The notes under the pieces: generated by a model
What the model was told of the DNA's origin: nothing
What the model saw: only the letters and a program-made list of their open reading frames with translations
The model's database searches: none
Assembly (NCBI GenBank): GCA_031422315.1
Contig: JANOQN010000071.1
Span: forward strand, 1-59,377
Length of the DNA: 59,377 nucleotides
Reading direction: 5' to 3'
Origin: JANNYA01 sp031422315
GTDB lineage: Bacteria; Pseudomonadota; Gammaproteobacteria; Xanthomonadales; SZUA-5
Position numbers and translations under genes: made by a program
In this document: piece by piece, positions 8,148 to 19,600 of the stretch
Layout: each line of letters begins with the position of its first letter
How positions within the stretch are numbered: the first letter of the stretch is position 1

Positions 8148-9917
8148 TCAATCCAGCGCCTGCAATCGCAAAGCCAATCCACTATTTCGCTGCGTACGCG
8201 AACAAAGCGCATACCGCAGGGTCGCAAGATCGCCATGCAGGTGCAACGATTCACGCGCCCGGGTGATTGCCGTGTAAAGCAGTGCGCTGTCAAACAGCGC
8301 GTTGTTTTCTAGCATTTGCATCGATGGCAGTAATATATCGATGCGTTGAAATTCGGAGCCTTGCGCCTTGTGCACGGTCAGCACGAACGCGCTTTCTAGG
8401 CCTTGCACCAACGAGGGCGCAAGCGCTTGCAATGCGCCATCTTGCTCAAACCAGAGCATAAGCTCGCCGTGTTCATCCGGCCATGCCAGCAGCACATCAC
8501 CATTAAATAGCCCGAGCAGGGCATCGTTTTGAGTAGCGATTAGGATTTTCCCGGCGAAAAAACGCTGGCGATTGGCGGTGACTAGCTTGCGCGGAAACCT
8601 TGCTAAAAGCGCCGATTCTAGTATTTGATTGAGCATAAGCTGGCCTTGCGCGCCGTGTTTGAGCGGTGTCAAAATTCGCTGCGCTTGCGCGGCTTGCCAC
8701 GCTTCGGGCAGCGATTTAGCTTGCATCAGTGCATCGAAAAGTCCGCTAGCGGATAGCTGTAGCAGCACACGCGTTAATCCGGTGTTTGTCGAATCGGCGC
8801 CTGTACTTTCGAGCGGTGACTGCATAAAAAACGGCGCTAAAGTTTGCAGGCACAGGTTTAGCTCGGCGGGCTCATCGGGGTTTAAGCTGCGAACTGCCTC
8901 AGCCGCGGCGGCTAATAAAGGCTGCGCGCGCCATTGCGCGGTCAGTATGGAAAGCGGCTGCGCGGGATGTGGCTTTAGTGCATCGACCAAATCCGCAAAC
9001 GGCCTGCCGCAGTGCACCGCCGGCAGCTGCGCAGCATCGCCAATCAGCAGTAGCGCACAATTGGGGTGCAGCGCAGCCAGCAGCCGCTGCATGAGCTCAA
9101 GCGATAGCATGGAAGCTTCATCGACAATGACCAAATCCGCGTCTATCGGATCACCCGCGTGGCGGGCAAACAGCGTTTTGCGAACCTGGTTTGGCTGATA
9201 GCCCAAGAGACGGTGCAGCGTAAACGAGCGAGCTTGCGCTAGCATCGATAGTGCGTGATCGGCGCGTTCAGGGCTTGCGTCTAATGGTGTGGTTACTAAC
9301 TTATTTTTTAGCGTGGCAAGCTGGCCTTCGAAGGCGGATTTTAATCTAGCCGCCGCTTTGCCAGTTGGCGCGGCGAGTGCAATGCGCTGAAAACTAGCCG
9401 GTGCGGCAAGCACATAGGCCAGCGCTAGTTGGGCCGCAGCGGTGGTTTTACCGGAACCTGGCCCGCCAGTGACGAGTGCAAATCGGTGTTTGATTAACGC
9501 CAAAGCGGCATTTGCTGATGATTCGTCGGTCGGCAAATGCAGCGCGTTCTGCACCCTTGCATCCGCATTTTGCAAGCGCTCGGCAACCGCTTTGGCAATC
9601 GCGGTTTCATCGAGCCAGTGCCGGCGCAAATAGAGTCGGCTTGCTTTTTCAAGCACCAACAGACAGCCTGCGGCCTGCGGCTCAATTGGGTCGGACGTTG
9701 CAAGTTGGACCAGCAGTGGATCGCTCGCGTTTTGCAGCACATCAATCAATGGATCATCGACTGGCGCAGTGTCGTCCGGTGTTAAATCGACGAAGCTGTG
9801 GCCGGATTGCTCGGCGAACATGGCCGCGTTCAAGCCGCGTTGAATCGCTGAGCTTAATCCCAAAAATTGCATGGACGAGCTAGCGCTATCCGATCCACGT
9901 TGCTGTTTCTGCGCCAT
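8148..9917 (-). CDS. recD: Exodeoxyribonuclease V alpha subunit RecD
   Basis: 589 residues, a 5'-3' SF1B helicase subunit of RecBCD. Walker A is VTGGPGSGKTT at about 150-159, Walker B region is ADLVIVDEASM, and the C-terminal helicase motifs are LTVHKAQGSEF and LLYTAITRARE. It is the last gene of the operon: its ATG overlaps the recB TAA by one base (TAATG). Length is close to the usual 600. With RecB and RecC it unwinds and degrades DNA from double-strand ends and loads RecA. No internal break is seen. Confidence 0.95.
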   Translation of the reverse strand: MAQKQQRGSDSASSSMQFLGLSSAIQRGLNAAMFAEQSGHSFVDLTPDDTAPVDDPLIDVLQNASDPLLVQLATSDPIEPQAAGCLLVLEKASRLYLRRHWLDETAIAKAVAERLQNADARVQNALHLPTDESSANAALALIKHRFALVTGGPGSGKTTAAAQLALAYVLAAPASFQRIALAAPTGKAAARLKSAFEGQLATLKNKLVTTPLDASPERADHALSMLAQARSFTLHRLLGYQPNQVRKTLFARHAGDPIDADLVIVDEASMLSLELMQRLLAALHPNCALLLIGDAAQLPAVHCGRPFADLVDALKPHPAQPLSILTAQWRAQPLLAAAAEAVRSLNPDEPAELNLCLQTLAPFFMQSPLESTGADSTNTGLTRVLLQLSASGLFDALMQAKSLPEAWQAAQAQRILTPLKHGAQGQLMLNQILESALLARFPRKLVTANRQRFFAGKILIATQNDALLGLFNGDVLLAWPDEHGELMLWFEQDGALQALAPSLVQGLESAFVLTVHKAQGSEFQRIDILLPSMQMLENNALFDSALLYTAITRARESLHLHGDLATLRYALCSRTQRNSGLALRLQALD

Positions 9918-12900
9918 TAATCAGCTCCTGCAAGGTGGCCGTGCACAGACCCAAAAATTTCTGATAGTTCGTCTAGCAATTCGGCGCTTGCGCGGTGCTC
10001 GTAAACGCCCAGACCCTCACCACGCACTTCTCCTCGCCCAAATGCGCGCACGAACAGATAAATCGCGCCGCCAAAATGCTGCTCAAACTGATAGCCGGGC
10101 AAGTTGCTGGATAAGTAGCGGTGCAGCGCCAGCTGGTAAAGCAAATGCTGCAAGTGGTAGTGATGCAGCCCCATCTCGCGCAGGATGGCTTCTTGGCGGT
10201 AGTCAGCTAGATTTTCCCCGAGCGCATTGGTTTTGTAGTCCAACACGTAATAGCGGCCTTGATCGAAAAACACTAAGTCAATAAAGCCCTGCAGCATGCC
10301 CGCTATTTGAGCTGATTGCTCAAGCGCGCTCAGATTCAATAGCGGCGCCAAGCCATGTTTGGGCCCCACATTGGCCAAAGCGGCAAGCCCCAAACTGGGT
10401 AAGGGCAAATGAAACTCCAGCTCAATTAGCCGCTGTTCGGATAATAAGGAAGCTAGGCAAGTAGAATTTGCTTCAGCGCGCAACGGCGTGTTGGCACAAC
10501 GCTCGAACATTTCGCGAAGTGCATTTTTACGTTCTGGCTCTGCCATCAGCATTGCCATGTCAGGATCACTGCGCGCTAGCGTTTGGATTTGCGCATCTAG
10601 CAGCGCGTGCCAGCGCTCTGTCCAGTTCTCTGGCACGCAAGGCCAGATGTTCTCAAACAGCGCATGCGCAAGCAGACCAAAGCTGCGCCCGCGAATCGGT
10701 GCCAGTGCGAGCAGCGCTGGATCGGGTTCGTGATCTGTCATCGCCCGCGATAATTCACTGCCAATTTGCGTGAGCGAAATCGCATCGCTCATTCTGGCCA
10801 TCGCGCTGTAGCTCAAGCGGCGCTGCGCTTTGCGGGCGGTATACTGTATGGCTTGCACCTCAGCGGTGGACTTGCTGGTCAAATCGGCATTAGGCTGGTG
10901 CGTTTGCGCTATACCGGTGCGGCGTGCGTTTTGCCAGTTCAGCTCGTTCGTTTGCACATCCATTTTTTCTAGCGCGATACTGGCATTGCCAAGCAGCGAT
11001 TGAACGCCTGCGCGCCAACCACGCGAATCGGATTGAAAAGTTTGACTCAACTCTGATTTCGATAGGCCGAGTAAGTCAAGAGTGTAATGCAGCGCATTGT
11101 TTGATGGCGCGGCCATTGAAGGCGCTGCAATCGCTATCCAGACGTTTTTCGATGCGCGCGTAATGGCGACGTATTGCAAGCGCAAAAGTTCAGCTAGTAA
11201 CTCATCTTTTTCTTGCTGCACGGCGCTATCGTAGTTTGCTGAGCCAAGATCAATCTGCATGCCAGCCTCGGCGGCGCAAATCGGGTATTCCACGCTTTTA
11301 TTTCGGCGCGCTGACCACAATAACGGCAGCATGACGTGTGGAAACTCCAAACCTTTCGCACCGTGCAGTGTTAGTAAGCTAACGGCGTTAAGTTCAGCGC
11401 TGCGCTGCTTGCCGGCACTTGCGTCGGCACCGATCTCACCTGAGTTTTGCTCACCTAACGCAGCGAAGCAAGCAATCAGCGCGCTGCAATCGGTTTGTGC
11501 AGAGCAATTCTGCGCAATCAGCTCGCCTAAGTGGCGCAAATCGGTTTGCCAGCGAAGCCGCAGGGCTGGCGCTAAATGTGCGCAGGCTTGCCACAGCGCG
11601 TGACAAATCGCCAAAATGCCTTGCTGTGCTAAACGTTGCGGCAATGGCGCAAACCAGCGCGCTAACGCTTGCTCAGCGCCGCTGTGCAGCGCGGCCGCTG
11701 GCCAGGAAAACGGCGCTGCTAGCCAAGTTGCACGCTGCAATCTACGATCTGCGGGTGTTTCGATGCAATACAAAAGCCGCAGCAATGCGGCTGCGCAATC
11801 GCTTGTTATCACTTCAGTACGCGCACTGATTTGCGCCGCAATCCCTAAGCTTTGCAACAAGGCAAGCGCGCTGGCGACATCACTGCGCCTCGGCAGTAAC
11901 ACAGCGATATCCTTGCTTGAAACGCCATTTTGCAGCAGGCCTTGAATGTGCAGCGCACAGGCTTTTAAACAGTGCTCGCTCCAAACTTCACGATCGCTGC
12001 TGCCTGCTTCAGAAGCATCATCAAGCTCAAGCATCGTCAGTACTGCAGGCAAGCTTGCTTCATGCGGATTCGCTTTTTGCACTGAGTGAAATTCAATGCC
12101 CTTAGCGGCAAAAGCTGACGTTGCGATAGGCAAATAGAAAGCGTTTAGCGCATCAATCAAGCCGTTTTGCGCGCGATAATTGGTGCTGAGCACATAGCGC
12201 GGCAAGCGTTTCGCGGTGCGCAAATAGTTGTACACATCACCGCCGCGAAAGCGATAAATCGCCTGCTTAGGATCGCCAATCACGATCAGCGTTTCGCTAG
12301 TACGATTGATAATATCTGGTGTTTTTGGCGGCGCGTAGATTGCCTCCAGCACGGCGAATTGGCTGGCATTGGTATCTTGGAACTCATCCACAAACGCGAG
12401 CGGATAGGCCGCGCGCAGCAAGTTGACAAGCTTCGCTGCACGCACGTGCTCGAGCTTGGCTGCGCTTGCATCGGGTGCGATGGCATGGCGCACTTGCTGG
12501 ATCATGCGCTCGAAGGTGGTTTGCTGCGTGCTTTGCAAGATCGCCTGCATGCGCGCCTGCACGGCACTCAACAGGTGCATAAACAGCGCGGACTCGTGCG
12601 CAATTTGCATCTTTGCTTGCCAGGCTAGCAGGCTAAAGCAATCGACAATTGGCGCAGGAAGCGGCGCGTTTGGCTTCAATTTTTGCGCGCCTTTTTCAAA
12701 CACGGATTGCAAATCTGCATCATTAATCGCGGTGAATAGAGCGCCCCAGTTCGCTGCATCGGCATCAGCGCTGGGCGCCATTTGCGCTAGCCAAGCACGC
12801 ATCCCGCTAAGCGTGCGCGCCGCCATGATGCGAAGCTTAAGCGCTGGGTGGGCTAGCGCAAAATCTATGGATTTGATGAGTGCGTTGCGTTGGCTTAGTA

Positions 12901-13600
12901 CGTCCAGCGCGGGCACGGCGCAGGGCGCGTTCGGCAGGTTCATGGCTTGCACGGCAAGCGGGCTGTAGCTCAAAGCACGTTGCAAGCTATTCCTTAGCTT
13001 CTTGATATAGCTTTGGTTTAGCTTGAGCGTGCGCTGCCAATCGGGCGCATTTGGCGCAAGCTTACCCGCACTGAGCGCTAGGATTGACTCGTTCAGCGCT
13101 TGCTCGAGCAACGCGTTTTCATCCACGTTGGTCAGCTCAGCTAGCGCTTGACATTCCACCGGAAAACGCTGCAACACCTCCGCGCAAAAGCTATGCAGCG
13201 TTTTTGCGCTAAAGCTGGCGATATCGCCAAGCGCTAGGCGAATCAACACAGCATCGGCCTGATGCAGCGCACTTTGGCGCCAGCGTTCGGCTAAGTAATG
13301 CCACAGCTCGGTATCACCCGACGCCAATTCGGGCGACGCACTATTCGCCTGGAAATCAGCGTGCCAGTTCGCCAGCTGATGCACGCGAATCCGCACGCGC
13401 TGGCTCAGCTCGGAGGTCGCGGCATTGGTAAACGTACAAAGCAGCAGTTGATTAAGCCGCAAACCACGCTCCAGCAATGCGCGCAGCACCAGCTGCACCA
13501 GCGTGTGGGTTTTACCGGTGCCCGCGCTGGCTTCAATCAGCGCGCTCTGTTCTAGCGATAGGCTTTGCCAGTGCAGTGGCTGCGGCGCAAAAGAATTCAT
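9917..13600 (-). CDS. recB: Exodeoxyribonuclease V beta subunit RecB
   Basis: 1227 residues. It carries an SF1A UvrD-like helicase: Walker A EASAGTGKTHTL at 23-34, motif Ia CTFTNAATSEL, motif II AFVDEFQDTN, LTLHGAKGLEF and YVAITRASKNV. A C-terminal nuclease domain has GFIDLVF and VLDYKTN (about 1118-1125), the catalytic acids of the RecB nuclease. The ATG at 13600 overlaps the stop of the upstream fusion gene by 4 bp (ATGA), so the upstream extension of ten codons is not used. It is the 3'-5' motor and the only nuclease of RecBCD. Confidence 0.95.
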   Translation of the reverse strand: MNSFAPQPLHWQSLSLEQSALIEASAGTGKTHTLVQLVLRALLERGLRLNQLLLCTFTNAATSELSQRVRIRVHQLANWHADFQANSASPELASGDTELWHYLAERWRQSALHQADAVLIRLALGDIASFSAKTLHSFCAEVLQRFPVECQALAELTNVDENALLEQALNESILALSAGKLAPNAPDWQRTLKLNQSYIKKLRNSLQRALSYSPLAVQAMNLPNAPCAVPALDVLSQRNALIKSIDFALAHPALKLRIMAARTLSGMRAWLAQMAPSADADAANWGALFTAINDADLQSVFEKGAQKLKPNAPLPAPIVDCFSLLAWQAKMQIAHESALFMHLLSAVQARMQAILQSTQQTTFERMIQQVRHAIAPDASAAKLEHVRAAKLVNLLRAAYPLAFVDEFQDTNASQFAVLEAIYAPPKTPDIINRTSETLIVIGDPKQAIYRFRGGDVYNYLRTAKRLPRYVLSTNYRAQNGLIDALNAFYLPIATSAFAAKGIEFHSVQKANPHEASLPAVLTMLELDDASEAGSSDREVWSEHCLKACALHIQGLLQNGVSSKDIAVLLPRRSDVASALALLQSLGIAAQISARTEVITSDCAAALLRLLYCIETPADRRLQRATWLAAPFSWPAAALHSGAEQALARWFAPLPQRLAQQGILAICHALWQACAHLAPALRLRWQTDLRHLGELIAQNCSAQTDCSALIACFAALGEQNSGEIGADASAGKQRSAELNAVSLLTLHGAKGLEFPHVMLPLLWSARRNKSVEYPICAAEAGMQIDLGSANYDSAVQQEKDELLAELLRLQYVAITRASKNVWIAIAAPSMAAPSNNALHYTLDLLGLSKSELSQTFQSDSRGWRAGVQSLLGNASIALEKMDVQTNELNWQNARRTGIAQTHQPNADLTSKSTAEVQAIQYTARKAQRRLSYSAMARMSDAISLTQIGSELSRAMTDHEPDPALLALAPIRGRSFGLLAHALFENIWPCVPENWTERWHALLDAQIQTLARSDPDMAMLMAEPERKNALREMFERCANTPLRAEANSTCLASLLSEQRLIELEFHLPLPSLGLAALANVGPKHGLAPLLNLSALEQSAQIAGMLQGFIDLVFFDQGRYYVLDYKTNALGENLADYRQEAILREMGLHHYHLQHLLYQLALHRYLSSNLPGYQFEQHFGGAIYLFVRAFGRGEVRGEGLGVYEHRASAELLDELSEIFGSVHGHLAGAD

Positions 13601-16600
13601 GGTTTTGCCGCTAGCACGTTGGTAAACCAAAAATCACGCCAGTAGCTAAACTGCTGCCACAACACCGGTTCGGCATCAAAAAATGCGAGCGCATCCGCGC
13701 CGGCTTGCTGCGCTTGCAAGCCAAGCGCGCGCATCAGCAACTGATTATCGCCTGCGTTAAACTCAAATTCGTAGTTGTTACCGAGCAGGCCGAGCAGCAC
13801 TTTTGGACCGATAGGCCCTGCTTGCCTTAGCTGCTTTTGCGCGTGTACCAAAGCCAGCCTTGGCCAAAATAACAGTGGCGCGCGCAGTGCGCTGCGCATG
13901 CCTGCGATAGCTTCGCTTAAAAACGCTGACGGATCCTGCGGCGCTGAAATGAATTGCTGCAAAGTGCCATGATTCGGCAAAGCGCCGCGCCACTGTGTAT
14001 CTGGGCATTGCAATTGTAAGCAGGCTAACTTAATTTGCAGCGCAATCGCATCCAGCGCATTGGCACCCCGGCCATTGAGCTGCAATAGCCGCGCTTGCTC
14101 GCCATAAACCGCACCGATTACGCCATGCAGCTGCACGGATTCATCAACATCCAACGCGATATTGCAGCGCGCGAGTACGCTAGTTGGCGCTGCACCTAGT
14201 AATTCACGCATTGCCAGTTCGATTGCTTGCCAGGTTTTTAGTGCGGCGGAGCTGGCGTGCTGCAGTTGCGCCTCGCCAATGGCATCAAAGCGGATTTTTC
14301 CGCTTCGCATGAGCCAGCTTGGGCGAGCTTGCCAGCCGTGCTTGAGCGCGTATTGCACCAATGCGGTTTCAAGGAATTCGTTCGGTGCCACGCGTGTGCT
14401 TAAGTCATCTTCGGGTTCCAAACTTTCAAAACGCGGCGCGGCTTGCAATACGGTATTCAAGAAGTAGCGCGTTGGATTTTTCCAGAACGCGATGAGTGAG
14501 TCGATGCTTATCGCTACCTTTGAATTTGCCGCATCCAAAGTTGCCAAACCCGAGCGGTAATTTTGCGCTTCGCCATGCGCAAGCTCCAGCGCGAGCGGTT
14601 TTTCGATGTGCTGGAATGCCAGCATGCCAGCTGGCATGCTGGCAGCTAAGCAAAACTCCGGCTCGCCGGGCTTTTGCATAGTGTTTAGTTGGCCAATCAC
14701 CGCTGCCAGCGCGGCGCAAGGCTCGCCCAGCTCGCCAGTGTTGGCATCAATGGCGACATAGCTCAGGAACAGCTTGCTGCGCGCGGCGAGCAGCGCTTCT
14801 AACAGCAAGTAATTATCTTCCGCACCGGTATGGCGATCCCCCAGGCGCATCAGCCCGGGTTTGCGCAGCCAATCGCTGCTATCAGGCATTTGTTGGCGCG
14901 GAAACTCACCCTGCTGCAGCCCCAGCACGCACACGACTTTATACGGCAGCGTGCGCATCGGCACCATACCGCAGCACACTACGCCGCCTTGTTCGAGCTG
15001 CGGCTGCATACGGGCAATCGGCCAGTGGCTAGACGATAGCGCGCGCTCAAGCTCAGCTAAAAGAACGGCGTAAGGCAGCGGGCTCAAGTTAAGCGAATCG
15101 GTGCGCACAACAAAAACGTCCAGCGCGGCCATCAGCAAAGTGCGGCCAGCGAGCGTAGTACTATCATTTAAATCGGCGGAAAAATCCAAAAGTGCGTCAA
15201 TGCGCTCACTCAGCCAGCTGGCCCATTCGCTCGGCGTTCGATCAAAGCGGCTGCTGCTGACGAATAATTTAAGTTCTGCGCAAATAGTGCTTAGCTTACT
15301 AAGCGCTTCGAAGGCGGCGCTGTCAAGCTCTGCCACTGGATATTGCCCGGCGATGGCTTGGCCATCTCGACCACTCCAGTAGCCTAGCCACAATCTGGCC
15401 AGCGCTTGATCCAGCGTATTGATGGACAGTGTGCTGTGTTCATTGACGTTGATGGCAAGCTGATCGGCCCAGTCTTTGGCGCTTAGCGCAGATTCGAAGT
15501 AGCCTTTTTCCAGGCAAGCTTGCATCTGCGCTACCAAAGCTTCATCCAGCATAAAGCGCTGCATGAGCTCGGGCAGCGCCAAACATTGCAGCAAGCTTGC
15601 GCGGCTAATGGCTTGGCTTGGCAGTTGCAATATCATGAGCAAACGCTGCAGCTCCGGCTGCTGTAGCGGATTGGAATCAAGCACGCTGTAAGCAATGGCG
15701 GGCCGCAGCTCGCTGCCATCAGCCCGCAACTGCTGCGCGAAAACATGCGCCAGCAGCGGCGCATAGCGCGATACATTCGGCGCCATGATCACCACGTCTT
15801 CCAGCGCTAAACTATCATCGGATTGAAAGCACTGGTGCAGACGCGCAGCGATCGCTTCAAGCTCACTGAGCGCACTATCGGCCGCTAAAATTTGCACGCT
15901 TTCGCAGATATTCGCGGCGCTTTTTTGCGCGGGTGCAAGCTCGTTAATCCCTAGTTGCAATGCCGCGAGCGCGCTAGCTTGTTCGGGCAAATCCAAGTCA
16001 ATCTCAAAAAACTGATCGGTGCAATCACTAAGCTGGGTAAACAGCATTTGCCCGTGTTTGCCGAGCTGGCTCAACAGCGGGTGCCCCAGCTCAAGCCCGA
16101 AATCGTTCTCCAGCTGGGCCGCATCTTTAAACGCGTGCTGAAATTTAGGGCGAGTTTGCAAGTCAGCCCAGTATTCTTGACACGGATTCGGGAAAAAGAT
16201 CACCACCGGGCAGGCGCTGGAATAAGCGCGCAGCAGCATGAGATCATCCGGTGCTAGCTGATTGAGCCCGAAGCAAAACAGGGGCGCACGCGTTTCGGTG
16301 CAAGATTCGCTAAGGCTCGTCAGTAAAGCCTGCCGACGTCTAGCCCGGTGCTGCGGCCCTAACTTTTCAACGAGCGCCAACCAAAGCTTAGCCTGCCATG
16401 AGCTAGCAAAATGCTCAGCAGGCGCTCCAGCGGCGGATGTTGCGCTAGTTCGAGCCTGCCGCAGCGGCGCGCCAGATTCCAGCGCCAGCAGCCAATCGCT
16501 GCGATACACCAAGTATTGGGTAAAGCGCACGGCGAGCGTTTCAGCCAAGGAAAAGCGATTGCGCGGATCGGCTACCAACGCTGGCGCGAGGGTGAAACGC

Positions 16601-19600
16601 TCGGGGTTTTTAAGTAGCTCGTAGATAGCCATGCGCAGGCTATCGGTATGAAATTGCTTAGTTTGCTCAGCATCCGCGCGCTGTAGCGTCAAGGAGCGCT
16701 CGACCCATTCGCTCGGCAGCAAAAATTCAATATTGGCGGCAATGCCGGTGCGCTTGGCCAAATCATATTTGAGCCAGCGTGCCATGCCGGTATGCCCGAC
16801 GATCACGCACAGTGGGCGCAATATCTGCGCTGGGTTCGTTCGTCGAAATTCCTCGACGCGCGCCCATAGCGCCAACGCCAAGGCTTCGAGCTTTTGCCCG
16901 TGTACGATGATTAGATTTTGCGGGCCGGAAAAGTGCGGCTCGATGAATGGTAGCGCTAAGTTAGGTTCGTTCGTGCTGAGCTTATCGAACCATGATTCCC
17001 CAGACGCTGATTCTGGCTCTGATTCTGGCTCTGATTCTGGCTCTGGCTCTGCTTCATGCGCGGGCTCAGCCTCAATTGCCAACACCGATTCGGGTTCGGG
17101 TTCGACTATCGGCCCAGGCTCGGGCCCAGACTCGGGCTCGGGCCCAGACTCGGGCTCGGGCTCGGGCTCCAAGTCCCGCACGTTTTGCGCCGAATCAATG
17201 GCGAGCGCTATCGGCCTTTGAATGTGTGCACGGATAGGGCTTCGAAGTGAAGCAGCGCCATTACTATCAGCGTGCGCTGAGCCGTTCGCCAGCTCAATGT
17301 GTTGATCCGCTTGCAGACTGCGCCAATGTTCTGGATTGCAGCTCAGCAATACGATGCAATGGCGCACGGCCGCCATTTCAAGCACGCGCATCAGATTATT
17401 GCGGCGCTGGCTGTCACTAAAATTCAGCACATCATCCAGGATTAAAAGCGTCGGGTAGCCCGCATCGGCCAGCACGTCGGCATAAGCAATTCGCACTAGC
17501 ACGGCGAGCTGCTCACGCGTGCCCAGGCTCAGATCGCTGGGGTTAAATTCACCGCCCGCTCTCGCTAGCCGCTCAGGCTGTAGCTGCTGATTCAAGATGA
17601 GCTCAGCGTCAGCGCCAAATAGCTCAGTTAAATAGGGCGCCAGCTTGGCGTAAAGCGGCTCCGCAATGCGCGCTTCAAACGCGGCTTTTTCGGCGTTGCA
17701 TAAATTCAGCAGATGTTTGAGCGCCTCAAACCGGCGCGTTTGCGAATCAGCCAGCGCGCTCGCTTCACTAAGCTGGCTAGCGAGCTCGGCTTCTTGCTGA
17801 TGCAATTCTTGCTGGCCAACGCCGCGCAGCTGGCCTAACAGCTCTTGTTTTTTTGCGCTTAGCGCATTGTGCTGCTGGGTGCCTTGGCGATGCCGCAAAA
17901 TTGCACTTTCCAGCTCAAGTTGCTGCGCTTCAAAGCTTTGCGCGTCGGCTTCACTTAAGCTTATTCGCGCTTGCACAGCGCGCAATTGCTCGTCAATTTC
18001 GGCCAGCGCCGCCTTCGCTTGCGTGATCGCCGATGGGTCGACTATCAACGCCCCTGCCTGCTGCTGAAGCTCTAGTTCGCGCGCATGCTGATAGCGTGCA
18101 CGCTCAATAGATTGGGTCAGCTTAGTTTGCACTTGCGAAAGTAAGGCGCGCTGCTGGCTGAGCGCTGACTCGCGCTGCGTGTGTGTTTGCAAACTTGCAT
18201 CTGGATCAGCCTTTGCCGCGCTAAGTTGCTGAGCGAGCGCGACTTCAGCATCAGCTAGCGCCTGTTTGACTTCACTGGGGGTTGGCGATGTACGCAGGCC
18301 AAGCCGGATTTGCAGCGGCCCTGCCGCGCGACGCGCTTCATCGCGTACGGCGTTGGCTTCAGCGCGCAGCTGCGTGTCTTGTTCTAGCGCGGCCAGCGCT
18401 TCGGTGGGCGTGCTGGGGAAGCTGAGCAAGCTTGCTTGCTGGGCGATGTCAGTGAGCAATGCTTTTCGCTTGATTCGCAAAGCTTGCGCCGATTGGACGG
18501 CCTGTACTTGGCGCGTTTCTATGTAAATACTTGAGCCATCCGGGGCCAGCAGGCGCAGCGCTTCGCCTTGCGATGCGAGTGTCAGCTTGCCCGCCTGCGC
18601 GGCATCCGCATCGAGGCTTTCAGATTTGCCAGCGCGTTCTAACTGCCAACCGGTACTCGCAAGCGAAAGTTGCAGGTTGAAACCCGCAAGCTGCGCACAC
18701 AGCGAAATTTCTTGCTCGAGCAGCTTGAGCGCGTCCAAATGCAGGCGTAGTTGGGCTCTTGCTTCGGCCAGCGCTGGCGTATCGCGTCGGCGCTGGGCAA
18801 TGGCGCGCTGGTAGATCGCATCTAGCTGCTGCCAATCGGCGAGAGTGGCCTGCGCAACCGCCACTTTTTGCGCTTGCTCTAAGCGGCGAACCGCTAACTC
18901 GAATTCGGATTTTTGCGCCGCCAGTTGCGCTTGTTCGCTACTTTGATCAGCTATCGTTTGGGCTAACAGGGCAAGCTGTTGCCGATTGGCAAGCAGGGCA
19001 GCTTGATCGGATTCAAGCTTAGCTAGCTTATTAATTTGCGATTGCTGCTGTGCTTGCAGGCTGCTTTGCTCGGCGCGCGCGCGCTCATGCAGTAGCCGCT
19101 GTCGCTCTAACCCTTGAATCTGTAGCCGCCGCGCATCAATTCCTGCTTGTTGCTGGTTCAGTGAATTGAGCTCAGCATCGTTTTGTAGCAGCAGCGTTAG
19201 CGCAGCGTAGTCAACTTGCAGCTTTGAAAAATCTGCGAGGCGCGCTCTGGCTTTTTGATGCGCCTGATTTAACTCAAAGCGATTCGCGAGCAGCTTGCGA
19301 TAATCGCCGATAGGCCCGCGCGCGCCTTCCATGTCGCCTAGCTCATGCTGGATTTGCTGGCGCCAGCGTTCCGCTTTGCCCAGCATTTGCCCGAGTGCAG
19401 CGCTCAATGCATCGCGCAGTGTGGAATCCGCGCTGCCATCTAGAATCGGGGTGGCGAACTCGCCTTGGCTCATCCACAGTGCCTGCGGCAGGCCGTTAAC
19501 ACTCGCTTTGCGCGGCGTTTTGGTGCCGGCAAAAAACTGCTGTAAGGTCCACTCCGCGCTATCGTTACTCGACATACGCTCTATGCCACCCACACCCGCA

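Noticed and set aside
8629..9198. 189-codon plus-strand open frame inside recD
   Set aside because: It is Ser/Ala/Cys-rich antisense of a high-GC gene, with no motif or ribosome site.
16918..17060. A frameshift or stop separating the ATPase from RecC
   Set aside because: The frame is open through the linker with no stop, and both repeat types are multiples of three.
16733..17221. Long plus-strand open frame rich in Ser/Gly/Asp (SGSDSGSDSGSG)
   Set aside because: It is the antisense shadow of the Glu-Pro linker repeats in the SbcC-RecC gene and has no family similarity.
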